DNA of 5,184 bases from Thermoflexales bacterium (GCA_016931085.1 JAFGFO010000157.1:1-5184), one strand, 5' to 3'; shown: positions 1 to 5,091, numbered from the stretch's first letter. Numbers and translations are program-made. Notes: generated by a model from the sequence alone, not told the origin.

Positions 1-339
1 ACCTATACCCCTATGGACTGGGCCGAGGGGACAGGAGTTATGGTCGGTGTAGGTCGTGCCTATGAGCTGAAGGCGGTCTATTCGGACACGGGCAATTTGG
101 CTCAGGTAGCGCCTGGCGCGAGCTATAGCGTCGTCATCACCTATACCGCCGGCGGCGCGGCGATTGAAGATACGTTGGCCCTGTACTACTGGGATGGCGC
201 CGAATGGATTACCGAGACCACCAGCCAACTCGACACAACGGCTAACACTGTTTCGGCTGCCCCAAGCCATCTATCCAAGTGGGCTATCTTGGGCCAGACC
301 CATCGTACTTACCTTCCGCTGGTGCAGCGGGAGGGGTAA
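1..339 (+). CDS. C-terminal part of a secreted/surface protein (5' truncated)
   Basis: The reading frame is open from the first base and ends at TAA 337-339. The true start lies upstream, and the ATG at 13 is probably internal. The visible ~112 residues are rich in Thr, Ser, Ala, Gly and Tyr with alternating hydrophobic residues (e.g. SYSVVITYT, LALYYWDGAEW), as expected for an extracellular beta-sandwich repeat. The segment around ANTVSAAPSHLSKWAILG resembles the terminal beta module of many large surface proteins. The last residues, TYLPLVQREG, match a short tail (YLPLV plus a basic residue) that I recall on many secreted Chloroflexota proteins; its role is unknown to me. No catalytic motif or membrane segment is visible. 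It is separated from the next gene by 108 bp containing a palindrome and looks functionally unrelated to the metabolic genes. The precise function cannot be stated. Confidence 0.75.
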   Translation, partial: TYTPMDWAEGTGVMVGVGRAYELKAVYSDTGNLAQVAPGASYSVVITYTAGGAAIEDTLALYYWDGAEWITETTSQLDTTANTVSAAPSHLSKWAILGQTHRTYLPLVQREG

Positions 340-370
340 ATTCTGATACCGCCGGCGAATTGGGGATTGC

Positions 371-426
371 GTAGGGGCAGACCTATGTGTCTGCCCAGAA
401 GGGCACACACGCAGGTGCGCTTCTAC
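371..426. repeat. 56-bp imperfect palindromic element (intergenic)
   Basis: Two 26-nt arms (371-396 and 401-426) are inverted copies matching at 19 of 26 positions around a 4-nt centre AGAA. The left arm also contains its own perfect 8-bp hairpin, GGGCAGAC (375-382) with GTCTGCCC (389-396) and a 6-nt loop. This looks like a partly decayed palindromic interspersed repeat. It resembles GGGGCAGACC-type repeats I associate with Chloroflexota genomes (memory only). As RNA it would fold after the upstream stop codon and just before the ribosome binding site of the B12 gene. It has no T-tract and so is not a classical terminator. Confidence 0.65.
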
Positions 427-436
427 TTGGACGTTT

Positions 437-444
437 GGAGGTGA
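437..444 (+). promoter_or_regulatory. Strong ribosome binding site for the B12-protein gene
   Basis: GGAGGTGA is nearly perfectly complementary to the 16S rRNA 3' end. The GGAGG core ends 6 nt before ATG 448. It fixes the start of the gene, and the encoded protein then begins directly with the first beta strand of the B12 fold. It lies 10 nt downstream of the intergenic palindrome. Confidence 0.85.
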
Positions 445-447
445 CCA

Positions 448-2097
448 ATGAAAACAGTTCTAGCTGCCGCGTTAGGCGAGTGCGTCCACGTGGCCGGCGT
501 GATGAACTTTTTGCGCCTGGCCGAGGCCGCCGGCTGGCGCACGGTCTTTCTCGGCCCGGCCGTCTCGGTCGACCAAGTCCTGGAAGCGGCTCGGCGCGAA
601 CGGGCCGCCGCCTCGACCGAGCCTGGCGAGCTGTTGGTGGGCGTGTCGTATCGCCTGACGCCAGAGACGGGCGAGCGGCTGTTGGGCCAGTTCGCCGAGG
701 CCGCCGACGAGCTGCGCTCGGCCGGCGTGCGCTTCGCCTTCGGCGGCACACCGCCGCTTGCCGAGCGCGCCCGTGCCATGGGCTTTTTCGAGCGCGTCTT
801 TGAAGGCGGCGAGCCGGCCGAAACGGTGTTGGCTTACTTGAAAAGACCTGACAGGTTTTTAAAACCTGTCAGGTCTGAGGATGACTTTCCCCAAAGCACG
901 GTCGAGCGCATCGCCTGGAAATCGCCTTATCCCATCCTCCGCCATCACTTTGGCTTGCCCACCATGGAAGCGACGCTTGAAGGCGTGCGGCAAATCGCCG
1001 AGGCCCAAGTCCTGGATGTCATCTCGCTGGGCATCGACCAGGACGCGCAAGAGAATCTCTTCCATCCAGAGCGCCAGGACCCGCGCCGCAAGGGCGCCGG
1101 CGGCGTGCCGGTGCGCAGCGCCGAGGATTACGCCGTGCTGTACGCCGCCAGCCGAGGGGGCAACTACCCACTGCTGCGCACTTATTCCGGCACCGACGAC
1201 TTTATCGAGCTGGCCGAGATGTACGTGAAGACGATCAACATCGCCTGGTGTGCCATCCCGCTTTTCTGGTTCAACCAGATGGATGGACGAGGTCCCTGGG
1301 ATCTGGAAGGCTCGATCCGCCAGCACCAGGAGGTGATGGCGTGGTACGGCGCGCGCGGCATCCCGGTCGAGCTGAACGAGCCGCACCACTGGGGCATGCG
1401 CGATGCCTCGGACGTGGTTTGCGTCGTTTCAGCTTATCTTTCCGCCTACAACGCCCGCGCCTTGGGCGTGCGCGATTACATCGCCCAGTTGATGTTCAAC
1501 AGCCCGCCGGGCCTTTCGGACGCGATGGACCTGGCCAAGATGCTGGCGATGGTTGAGATTATCTCTCCCCTCTCCCTCGACAATCCCCCTCCCCTGGTGG
1601 GAGGGGATAGGGGAGGGGGTTTCCGCATCTGGCGCCAGACGCGCACCGGCTTGCTCAGCTACCCGCTGGACGTGGACGCGGCGCGCGCCCACCTGGCGGC
1701 CAGCGTCTACTTGCAGATGGCGCTCCGCCCCCACATCGTTCACGTCGTTGGCCACACCGAAGCACACCACGCCGCCACGGCGGATGACATCGTCGAGGCA
1801 TGCAAGTTGGCCAGGCGCGCCATCGAAAATGCGCTGCGCGGCCAGCCCGACATGGCGGCCGACCCGGCCGTGCGGCAGCGCACGAGCGAGATCGTCCAAG
1901 AGGCCCAGGCGGTGCTGGAGGAAATTCGCCGCCTGGCGCAGCCGGGCGTGGTCGATCCCTTGACTGATCCGCCCACTTTGGCGCGAGCCGTGACATGTGG
2001 TATACTGGATGCGCCGCACTTGCGCAACAATCCCTTTGCGCGTGGCCAAGCCAACACACGCATCGATTCGCGCGGTGCTTGTGTCGCAGTTCGTTGA
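448..2097 (+). CDS. Cobalamin-binding mutase-like protein (B12 domain fused to glutamate-mutase-E-like barrel)
   Basis: 549 residues. Residues ~1-130 look like a B12-binding Rossmann domain. H14-V-A-G17 corresponds to HxxG of DxHxxG, which carries the axial histidine. S67-Y-R-L70 fits the Ser-x-Leu segment and G99-G100 the late Gly-Gly. The Asp of DxHxxG is Cys12 here, preceded by Glu11. Residues ~145-549 form a catalytic-barrel-like region (LDVISLGIDQDAQE, PLLRTYSGT, IPVELNEPHHWG, MLAMVE). Its layout resembles the large (E) subunit of methylaspartate/glutamate mutase; this is recalled family similarity, not an alignment. It is therefore probably an adenosylcobalamin-dependent cytoplasmic isomerase with both subunits fused; the substrate is unknown. 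Two palindromic repeats lie in frame: residues 133-143, in the linker between domains, and ~379-391, in a loop of the barrel part. It ends 16 bp before the dehydrogenase gene and is likely co-transcribed with it. A B12-binding methyltransferase-like role is a less likely alternative. Confidence 0.75.
   Translation: MKTVLAAALGECVHVAGVMNFLRLAEAAGWRTVFLGPAVSVDQVLEAARRERAAASTEPGELLVGVSYRLTPETGERLLGQFAEAADELRSAGVRFAFGGTPPLAERARAMGFFERVFEGGEPAETVLAYLKRPDRFLKPVRSEDDFPQSTVERIAWKSPYPILRHHFGLPTMEATLEGVRQIAEAQVLDVISLGIDQDAQENLFHPERQDPRRKGAGGVPVRSAEDYAVLYAASRGGNYPLLRTYSGTDDFIELAEMYVKTINIAWCAIPLFWFNQMDGRGPWDLEGSIRQHQEVMAWYGARGIPVELNEPHHWGMRDASDVVCVVSAYLSAYNARALGVRDYIAQLMFNSPPGLSDAMDLAKMLAMVEIISPLSLDNPPPLVGGDRGGGFRIWRQTRTGLLSYPLDVDAARAHLAASVYLQMALRPHIVHVVGHTEAHHAATADDIVEACKLARRAIENALRGQPDMAADPAVRQRTSEIVQEAQAVLEEIRRLAQPGVVDPLTDPPTLARAVTCGILDAPHLRNNPFARGQANTRIDSRGACVAVR
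844..876. repeat. Perfect 33-bp palindrome inserted in frame in the B12 gene
   Basis: The arms AGACCTGACAGGTTTT (844-859) and its exact reverse complement (861-876) flank a single T at 860. The element covers exactly codons 133-143 (protein RPDRFLKPVRS). The length is divisible by three and the boundaries fall on codon boundaries. Each arm contains a smaller quasi-palindrome, ACCTGWCAGGT (846-856 and 864-874). The codons AGA, AGG, TTT, TTA and AAA contrast with the GC-rich codon use around it. It sits in the linker between the B12 domain and the barrel domain. I interpret it as a mobile palindromic repeat tolerated at a linker. Confidence 0.85.
1585..1619. repeat. C-rich/G-rich palindromic repeat with G-quadruplex motif in the B12 gene
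   Basis: An 11-bp inverted repeat, CCCCCTCCCCT (1585-1595) and AGGGGAGGGGG (1609-1619), is separated by 13 nt. It is preceded by a further pyrimidine-rich stretch (1564-1578). It is translated as NPPPLVGGDRGGG, a low-complexity insert between the helix ending MLAMVE and the segment FRIWRQTRTG. The + strand carries four G runs (1599-1601, 1603-1606, 1610-1613, 1615-1619) with loops of 1, 3 and 1 nt, a clear G-quadruplex pattern. The composition is unlike the flanking codons, which suggests an inserted interspersed repeat. The true boundaries may be wider, about 1558-1622. Confidence 0.75.
1978..2006 (+). promoter_or_regulatory. Possible internal promoter ahead of the dehydrogenase gene
   Basis: TTGGCG (1978-1983) and TATACT (2001-2006) are separated by 17 nt, and TGG immediately upstream of the -10 box makes it an extended -10 element. 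It lies inside the 3' end of the B12 gene and would give a leader of about 100 nt for the dehydrogenase gene. The same bases encode an apparently conserved segment (VTCGILDAP), so the match may be a by-product of coding. There is no direct evidence of use. Confidence 0.3.
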
Positions 2098-2100
2098 ACG

Positions 2101-2106
2101 AGGAGA
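2101..2106 (+). promoter_or_regulatory. Ribosome binding site deciding the start of the dehydrogenase gene
   Basis: AGGAGA lies 7 nt before ATG 2114. This supports ATG 2114 over the in-frame ATG at 1997, which lies within the B12 gene, has no such site and would add 39 non-family residues before the nucleotide-binding fold. Confidence 0.8.
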
Positions 2107-2113
2107 AATCAGC

Positions 2114-3229
2114 ATGAACACACAACATTACACCGTTATCGGCGCCGGCCACGGCGGCAAAGCCATGGCAGCCCACCTGGCCTTAATGGACTTTCCGGTC
2201 ACTTTGTATAACCGCACGCCGGAAAACATCGCCATCACCAAAAAGCGGGGCGGCATTGAGCTGGAAAGCTACGAAGGAGGGCCGCGCGGATTTGGCCGCT
2301 TGGCGTTGGCCACCTCCGATATGAAAGAGGCCCTGGAACACGCTGATGTCATTATGGTGGTCGTGCCTTCCTCGGCGCACGCCGATGTCGCCCAGGCCGT
2401 CGCGCCGCATTTGCGCGATGGCCAGATCGTCGTGCTGCATCCCGGCCGCACGTGCGGAGCGATTGAATTTGCCAAGGTGCTGAGCGACCAAAAATGCCAG
2501 GCCGACGTCACTGTGGCCGAGGCCGAGACGCTCATCTATGCCAGCCGTTCCGAAGGTCCGGCCCAGGCGCGCATCTTTCGCATCAAAGAGGCCGTGCCGG
2601 TGGCCGCCCTGCCTGCTAAGAGCACACCTCGAGTGCTGGAGGCGATTGCCCCGGCCTACCCTCAATACATTGACGGCACCAGTGTGCTGCACACCGGGCT
2701 GAACAACATGGGCGCTATTTTTCACCCCGCTCTCACTATCCTCAATGCCGGACGCATCGAGTCCACCGGCGGCGATTTCCAGTTTTACATCGATGGGGTG
2801 ACTTCCTCCGTCGCCCGCGTGCTGGAGGTGTTGGATCGAGAGCGTGTGACGGTGGCTTCCTCGTTGGGCATTCGAGCCCAGACGGCCCAAGAATGGCTCA
2901 AGATGGCCTACGACGCCACCGGCTCGGACCTCAACGAGGCTATTCATAACCAGACGGGCTACTATGGCATCAATGCGCCCCCCACCTTGAATCATCGCTA
3001 CATCTTTGAAGACGTGCCCATGAGCCTGGTGCCCATGGCGTCTTTGGGTCAAGCTTATGGTGTGTCGGTACGCGGCATGGACAGCATCATACGCCTGGCG
3101 TGCTTTATCCACCGCACCGACTACTGGCGGCGCGGGCGTACCTTGGACAAGTTGGGCATCGGCCAGTTGAGCGTGGGCGAGTTGACGCAGTATGTGATGG
3201 AAGGCAGGGATTCGAAGCGAAGCTCTTAG
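2114..3229 (+). CDS. NAD(P)-dependent opine/octopine dehydrogenase family protein
   Basis: 371 residues, the usual size for the octopine/nopaline dehydrogenase family. Residues 6-20 form the Rossmann start, with G10-A-G12-H-G-G15 as the GxGxxG dinucleotide loop. N33-R34 after the second beta strand would be compatible with NADP(H), but this is uncertain. DVIMVVVPSSAHADVA (78-93) and LHPGRTCGAIEF (108-119) are typical of the nucleotide domain. The C-terminal helical catalytic domain carries LNNMGAIFHPALTILNAGRI (196-215), including H204-P205, and RYIFEDVP (295-302). These match the conserved His and the Arg/Asp region of opine dehydrogenases as I recall them. Family members interconvert an amino acid plus keto acid with an N-(carboxyalkyl) amino acid, but many are uncharacterised. 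Next to a B12 mutase, a catabolic role oxidising the mutase product or releasing an amine seems plausible. Start chosen from the ribosome binding site at 2101. It ends 2 bp before the -35 box of the next gene. Confidence 0.85.
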   Translation: MNTQHYTVIGAGHGGKAMAAHLALMDFPVTLYNRTPENIAITKKRGGIELESYEGGPRGFGRLALATSDMKEALEHADVIMVVVPSSAHADVAQAVAPHLRDGQIVVLHPGRTCGAIEFAKVLSDQKCQADVTVAEAETLIYASRSEGPAQARIFRIKEAVPVAALPAKSTPRVLEAIAPAYPQYIDGTSVLHTGLNNMGAIFHPALTILNAGRIESTGGDFQFYIDGVTSSVARVLEVLDRERVTVASSLGIRAQTAQEWLKMAYDATGSDLNEAIHNQTGYYGINAPPTLNHRYIFEDVPMSLVPMASLGQAYGVSVRGMDSIIRLACFIHRTDYWRRGRTLDKLGIGQLSVGELTQYVMEGRDSKRSS

Positions 3230-3231
3230 GC

Positions 3232-3259
3232 TTGACATTGTCGTGTACTCGCCTATAAT
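3232..3259 (+). promoter_or_regulatory. Consensus sigma-70-type promoter for gntR (leaderless transcript)
   Basis: TTGACA (3232-3237) and TATAAT (3254-3259) are both perfect matches, with a 16-nt spacer. The expected transcription start lies around 3265-3268, at or within a few bases of ATG 3268. No Shine-Dalgarno sequence can fit, so translation should be leaderless. The whole promoter is squeezed into the 38 bp after the dehydrogenase stop. A weak dyad, CGTGTACTCG (3242-3251), lies in the spacer. It could be an operator for the regulator encoded next, which would give autoregulation, but it is too short to be sure. Confidence 0.85.
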
Positions 3260-3267
3260 TAGCACTC

Positions 3268-4002
3268 ATGGGCAAGCACACGCACAACGCTCCGCCATCT
3301 CGTTCTCAACTGGACAAAGCCTTGGCGGCGCTCCTTAAACGCGGCCAGCCGGGCGACCGGCTGCCGGCCGAGCCGGCGTTAGCCGCTCAATTGGGTGTGT
3401 CGCGCGCGACTTTGCGCGAGGTGCTGCGCTCCCTGCAGGAGCGCGGCCTGCTCGTGCGCCGGCGGGGAGCTGGCACGTTTATCGCTTTTCCCCCCTCCAG
3501 CGTCGAAAATGGTCTGGAGAGCCTGGAGAGTTTTGACGCTATCGCCCGCCGCATGGGGCTGGAGGCTCAGACAGACCATAGCCTGATCGAGGAACGGCCG
3601 GCCCACCCTGAAGAGTTGGCCGGCTTGGGTCTCCGCTCAGCCGTGCGGGTGTTGTCCGTCACGCGCGCTGTGGCTGTCAATGGGCAGCCTGTAGCCTACC
3701 TGTCGGACGTGGTGCCCCTCGACTATTTACACAAGGGAGATCTGGGGCCAGCCTTCGATGGATCGGTGTTGGACGTGCTGATCGAGCGCGGCCGGCCTGG
3801 CCTGTCTCACGCACGCACGGAACTGGCCATTGCGTTGGCCGACCCAACCCTGGCGAGCCGCCTGAGCATCAAACGCGGCGCCCCCCTGTTCAAGCTGGAG
3901 GCGCAGGTGTATGCCCAAGATGGCCGGGTGGTCGATTATTCGCTGGGCTATTTCGTCCCCGGCTATTTCCGCTTTCACGTCATCAGACGTATAGAAAAGT
4001 AG
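3268..4002 (+). CDS. GntR-family transcriptional regulator, HutC/UTRA type
   Basis: 244 residues, typical of the HutC subfamily. The N-terminal winged helix (about 9-75) has the standard signature: GDRLPAEPALAAQLGVSRATLREVLRSL-type helices at 29-56, and the wing ERGLLVRRRGAGTFI at 58-72. Residues ~88-242 form a UTRA effector domain: residues 127-150 include the AVNGQPVAYLSDVVP segment, then a strand-rich part, and a closing VVDYSLGYFVPGYFRFHV (221-238). UTRA domains bind small sugars, amino acids or related metabolites and change DNA binding. It is therefore expected to control this locus in response to a substrate or intermediate, probably as a repressor. ATG 3268 is the first base region of its own predicted transcript. 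The stop codon lies 5 bp before the first ATG of carbamate kinase, so the two genes probably form one transcript. The ligand cannot be read from the sequence. Confidence 0.9.
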   Translation: MGKHTHNAPPSRSQLDKALAALLKRGQPGDRLPAEPALAAQLGVSRATLREVLRSLQERGLLVRRRGAGTFIAFPPSSVENGLESLESFDAIARRMGLEAQTDHSLIEERPAHPEELAGLGLRSAVRVLSVTRAVAVNGQPVAYLSDVVPLDYLHKGDLGPAFDGSVLDVLIERGRPGLSHARTELAIALADPTLASRLSIKRGAPLFKLEAQVYAQDGRVVDYSLGYFVPGYFRFHVIRRIEK

Positions 4003-4007
4003 CTAGC

Positions 4008-5048
4008 ATGACTATCCGTTCTACCCCGGGAATGAAAATGCACGGCACTCAAGAAACCGAGTTTTCAAGAAAAAACTCGGTTTCTAACAAGTCGATCGCC
4101 GTCGTCGCCATCGGTGGAAATTCGTTGATCAAGGACAAATACCACCAGACGATTGAAGATCAATACCAAGCGGCTAAAGAGACCACCTATCACCTTGCGG
4201 ATATGGTCGAGGCCGGCTGGGAGTTGGTGATTACGCACGGAAATGGCCCGCAGGTGGGCTTTATCCTGCGCCGCTCCGAGATCGCGCACAAGGTCGAAGG
4301 CATGCACGAGCTGCCGCTGGAAGTCTGCGGCGCCGATAGCCAGGGCGCGATTGGCTACGCGTTGCAGCAAAACTTGCAGAACGAATTGCACCGGCGCGCG
4401 ATAGAGAAAAACGTGGCCACTGTTGTCACCCAGGTGCTGGTGGATCGCGGCGACCCGGCTTTCCAGGACCCCACCAAGCCTATCGGCGGCTTTATGGACG
4501 AAGCCGAAGCCAGGCGGCGCGAGCGGGATTTGGGCTGGAGTGTGGTGGAGGATGCCGGGCGCGGCTGGCGGCGCGTCGTGCCCTCCCCCCTCCCAAAAGA
4601 AATCGTCGAGCTCGATACGATCAAGGCGCTGCTTGGTGCGAGCGTCGTCGTCATCGCCGTCGGAGGCGGCGGTATCCCGGTGGTTGACGTGGGAGAGGGG
4701 GAGTACCGGGGCATCGCGGCCGTGATCGATAAAGACTTTGCAAGCAGCCTGTTGGCCAGCCAGATCGGGGCTGACCTTTTTGTGATCTCGACGGTGGTGG
4801 AAAAAGTGGCTCTCAACTTTGGCAAGCCGGATCAGCGTTGGCTCGACAGGATCAGCCTGGCCGAGGCCAGGCAGTACCTGGCAGAAGGCAGCCATTTTGC
4901 CAAAGGCTCGATGGCACCCAAGATCGAGGCGATCATTGGCTACCTGGAAAGCGGCTGCGCCATTAAGAAAAGGCGCGCCATCATCACCAATCCCGAAAAT
5001 ATCGGGCGCGCGTTGCGCGGCGAGACCGGCACGCATTTTAATGGTTAA
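4008..5048 (+). CDS. arcC: Carbamate kinase
   Basis: 346 residues; family members are usually about 310. The enzyme transfers phosphate from carbamoyl phosphate to ADP, giving ATP and carbamate (ammonia plus CO2), in the cytoplasm. It is the energy-yielding last step of arginine-deiminase, agmatine and ureide pathways. Motifs: AIGGNSL (34-40), THGNGPQVGF (76-85), CGADSQGAIGY (107-117), DPTKPIGGF (154-162), VVPSPLPKEIVE (190-201), AVGGGGIPVV (217-226), AAVIDKDFASSLLA (237-250), FAKGSMAPK (297-305) and ITNPENIG (326-333). Conserved sequence starts at about residue 28. The first ~27 residues are an unusual extension, half of it encoded by a palindromic repeat. In-frame starts exist only at 4008, 4032 and 4038, all upstream of that repeat. 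None has a strong ribosome binding site; ATG 4008 is favoured by its 5-bp gap to the gntR stop (translational coupling). The stop codon lies in a heptameric repeat. Confidence 0.93.
   Translation: MTIRSTPGMKMHGTQETEFSRKNSVSNKSIAVVAIGGNSLIKDKYHQTIEDQYQAAKETTYHLADMVEAGWELVITHGNGPQVGFILRRSEIAHKVEGMHELPLEVCGADSQGAIGYALQQNLQNELHRRAIEKNVATVVTQVLVDRGDPAFQDPTKPIGGFMDEAEARRRERDLGWSVVEDAGRGWRRVVPSPLPKEIVELDTIKALLGASVVVIAVGGGGIPVVDVGEGEYRGIAAVIDKDFASSLLASQIGADLFVISTVVEKVALNFGKPDQRWLDRISLAEARQYLAEGSHFAKGSMAPKIEAIIGYLESGCAIKKRRAIITNPENIGRALRGETGTHFNG
4052..4085. repeat. 34-bp palindrome within the carbamate kinase coding start
   Basis: Perfect 14-bp arms AGAAACCGAGTTTT (4052-4065) and its reverse complement (4072-4085) surround a 6-nt centre, CAAGAA. 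It is read as ETEFSRKNSVS at residues 16-26, just before the first beta strand of carbamate kinase (KSIAVVAIGGN). No alternative start codon lies between the repeat and the essential GGN loop, so any functional protein must translate it. It resembles ACCGAGTTTTT-type interspersed repeats I recall from Chloroflexota; this was not checked. Confidence 0.8.
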
Positions 5049-5075
5049 TGGTTAATTTTTAATTGTTAATTGTTA
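5041..5075. repeat. AT-rich heptameric tandem repeat overlapping the carbamate kinase stop
   Basis: Five consecutive 7-bp units: ATGGTTA, ATGGTTA, ATTTTTA, ATTGTTA, ATTGTTA (consensus ATTGTTA/ATGGTTA), followed by a degenerate ATTTGGA. The first unit provides the last residues and the TAA stop (5046-5048) of carbamate kinase. Short heptameric tandem repeats are well known in cyanobacteria and also occur in Chloroflexota. The composition contrasts sharply with the GC-rich genes, so the tract is probably a repeat that expanded at the gene's 3' end. Confidence 0.85.
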
Positions 5076-5084
5076 ATTTGGAAT

Positions 5085-5091
5085 AGGAGGT
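5085..5091 (+). promoter_or_regulatory. Orphan Shine-Dalgarno-like sequence
   Basis: AGGAGGT is a near-perfect ribosome binding site, but no ATG, GTG or TTG follows at a usable distance. The next bases run TAACTATACGCCATAG. It may be the remnant of a downstream gene's start that was separated or broken by repeat insertion, or simply chance. Confidence 0.35.

Noticed and set aside
375..396. Hairpin GGGCAGAC/GTCTGCCC as a Rho-independent terminator for the upstream gene
   Set aside because: No T-tract follows. The stem is part of a larger imperfect palindrome better explained as a repeat.
340..447. Cobalamin riboswitch ahead of the B12 gene
   Set aside because: The leader is only 108 bp, is mostly occupied by the palindrome, and shows no B12-box core that I recognise.
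448..2097. B12 gene as a frameshifted or broken gene because of its low-complexity segments
   Set aside because: The frame is continuous across both inserts, conserved-looking segments flank each one, and the C-terminus is complete, so the gene appears intact.
1997..2113. Upstream in-frame ATG extending the dehydrogenase N-terminus
   Set aside because: It lies inside the B12 gene with no ribosome binding site. ATG 2114 has AGGAGA at correct spacing and starts right before the Rossmann fold.
3242..3251. CGTGTACTCG as a definite GntR operator
   Set aside because: It is only 10 bp with a central mismatch pair and no second copy found. It is mentioned only as a possibility within the promoter entry.
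2183..3265. Long antisense reading frame opposite the dehydrogenase gene (and a similar one at 4065-5036 opposite carbamate kinase)
   Set aside because: The + strand frames have clear family motifs and ribosome binding sites or coupling. The antisense proteins are His/Arg/Gly-rich, motif-free products of GC-rich codon bias.
844..4085. Palindromes as a CRISPR array or IS terminal repeats
   Set aside because: The elements differ in sequence, are not regularly spaced, have no cas or transposase genes between them, and lie inside intact enzyme genes.
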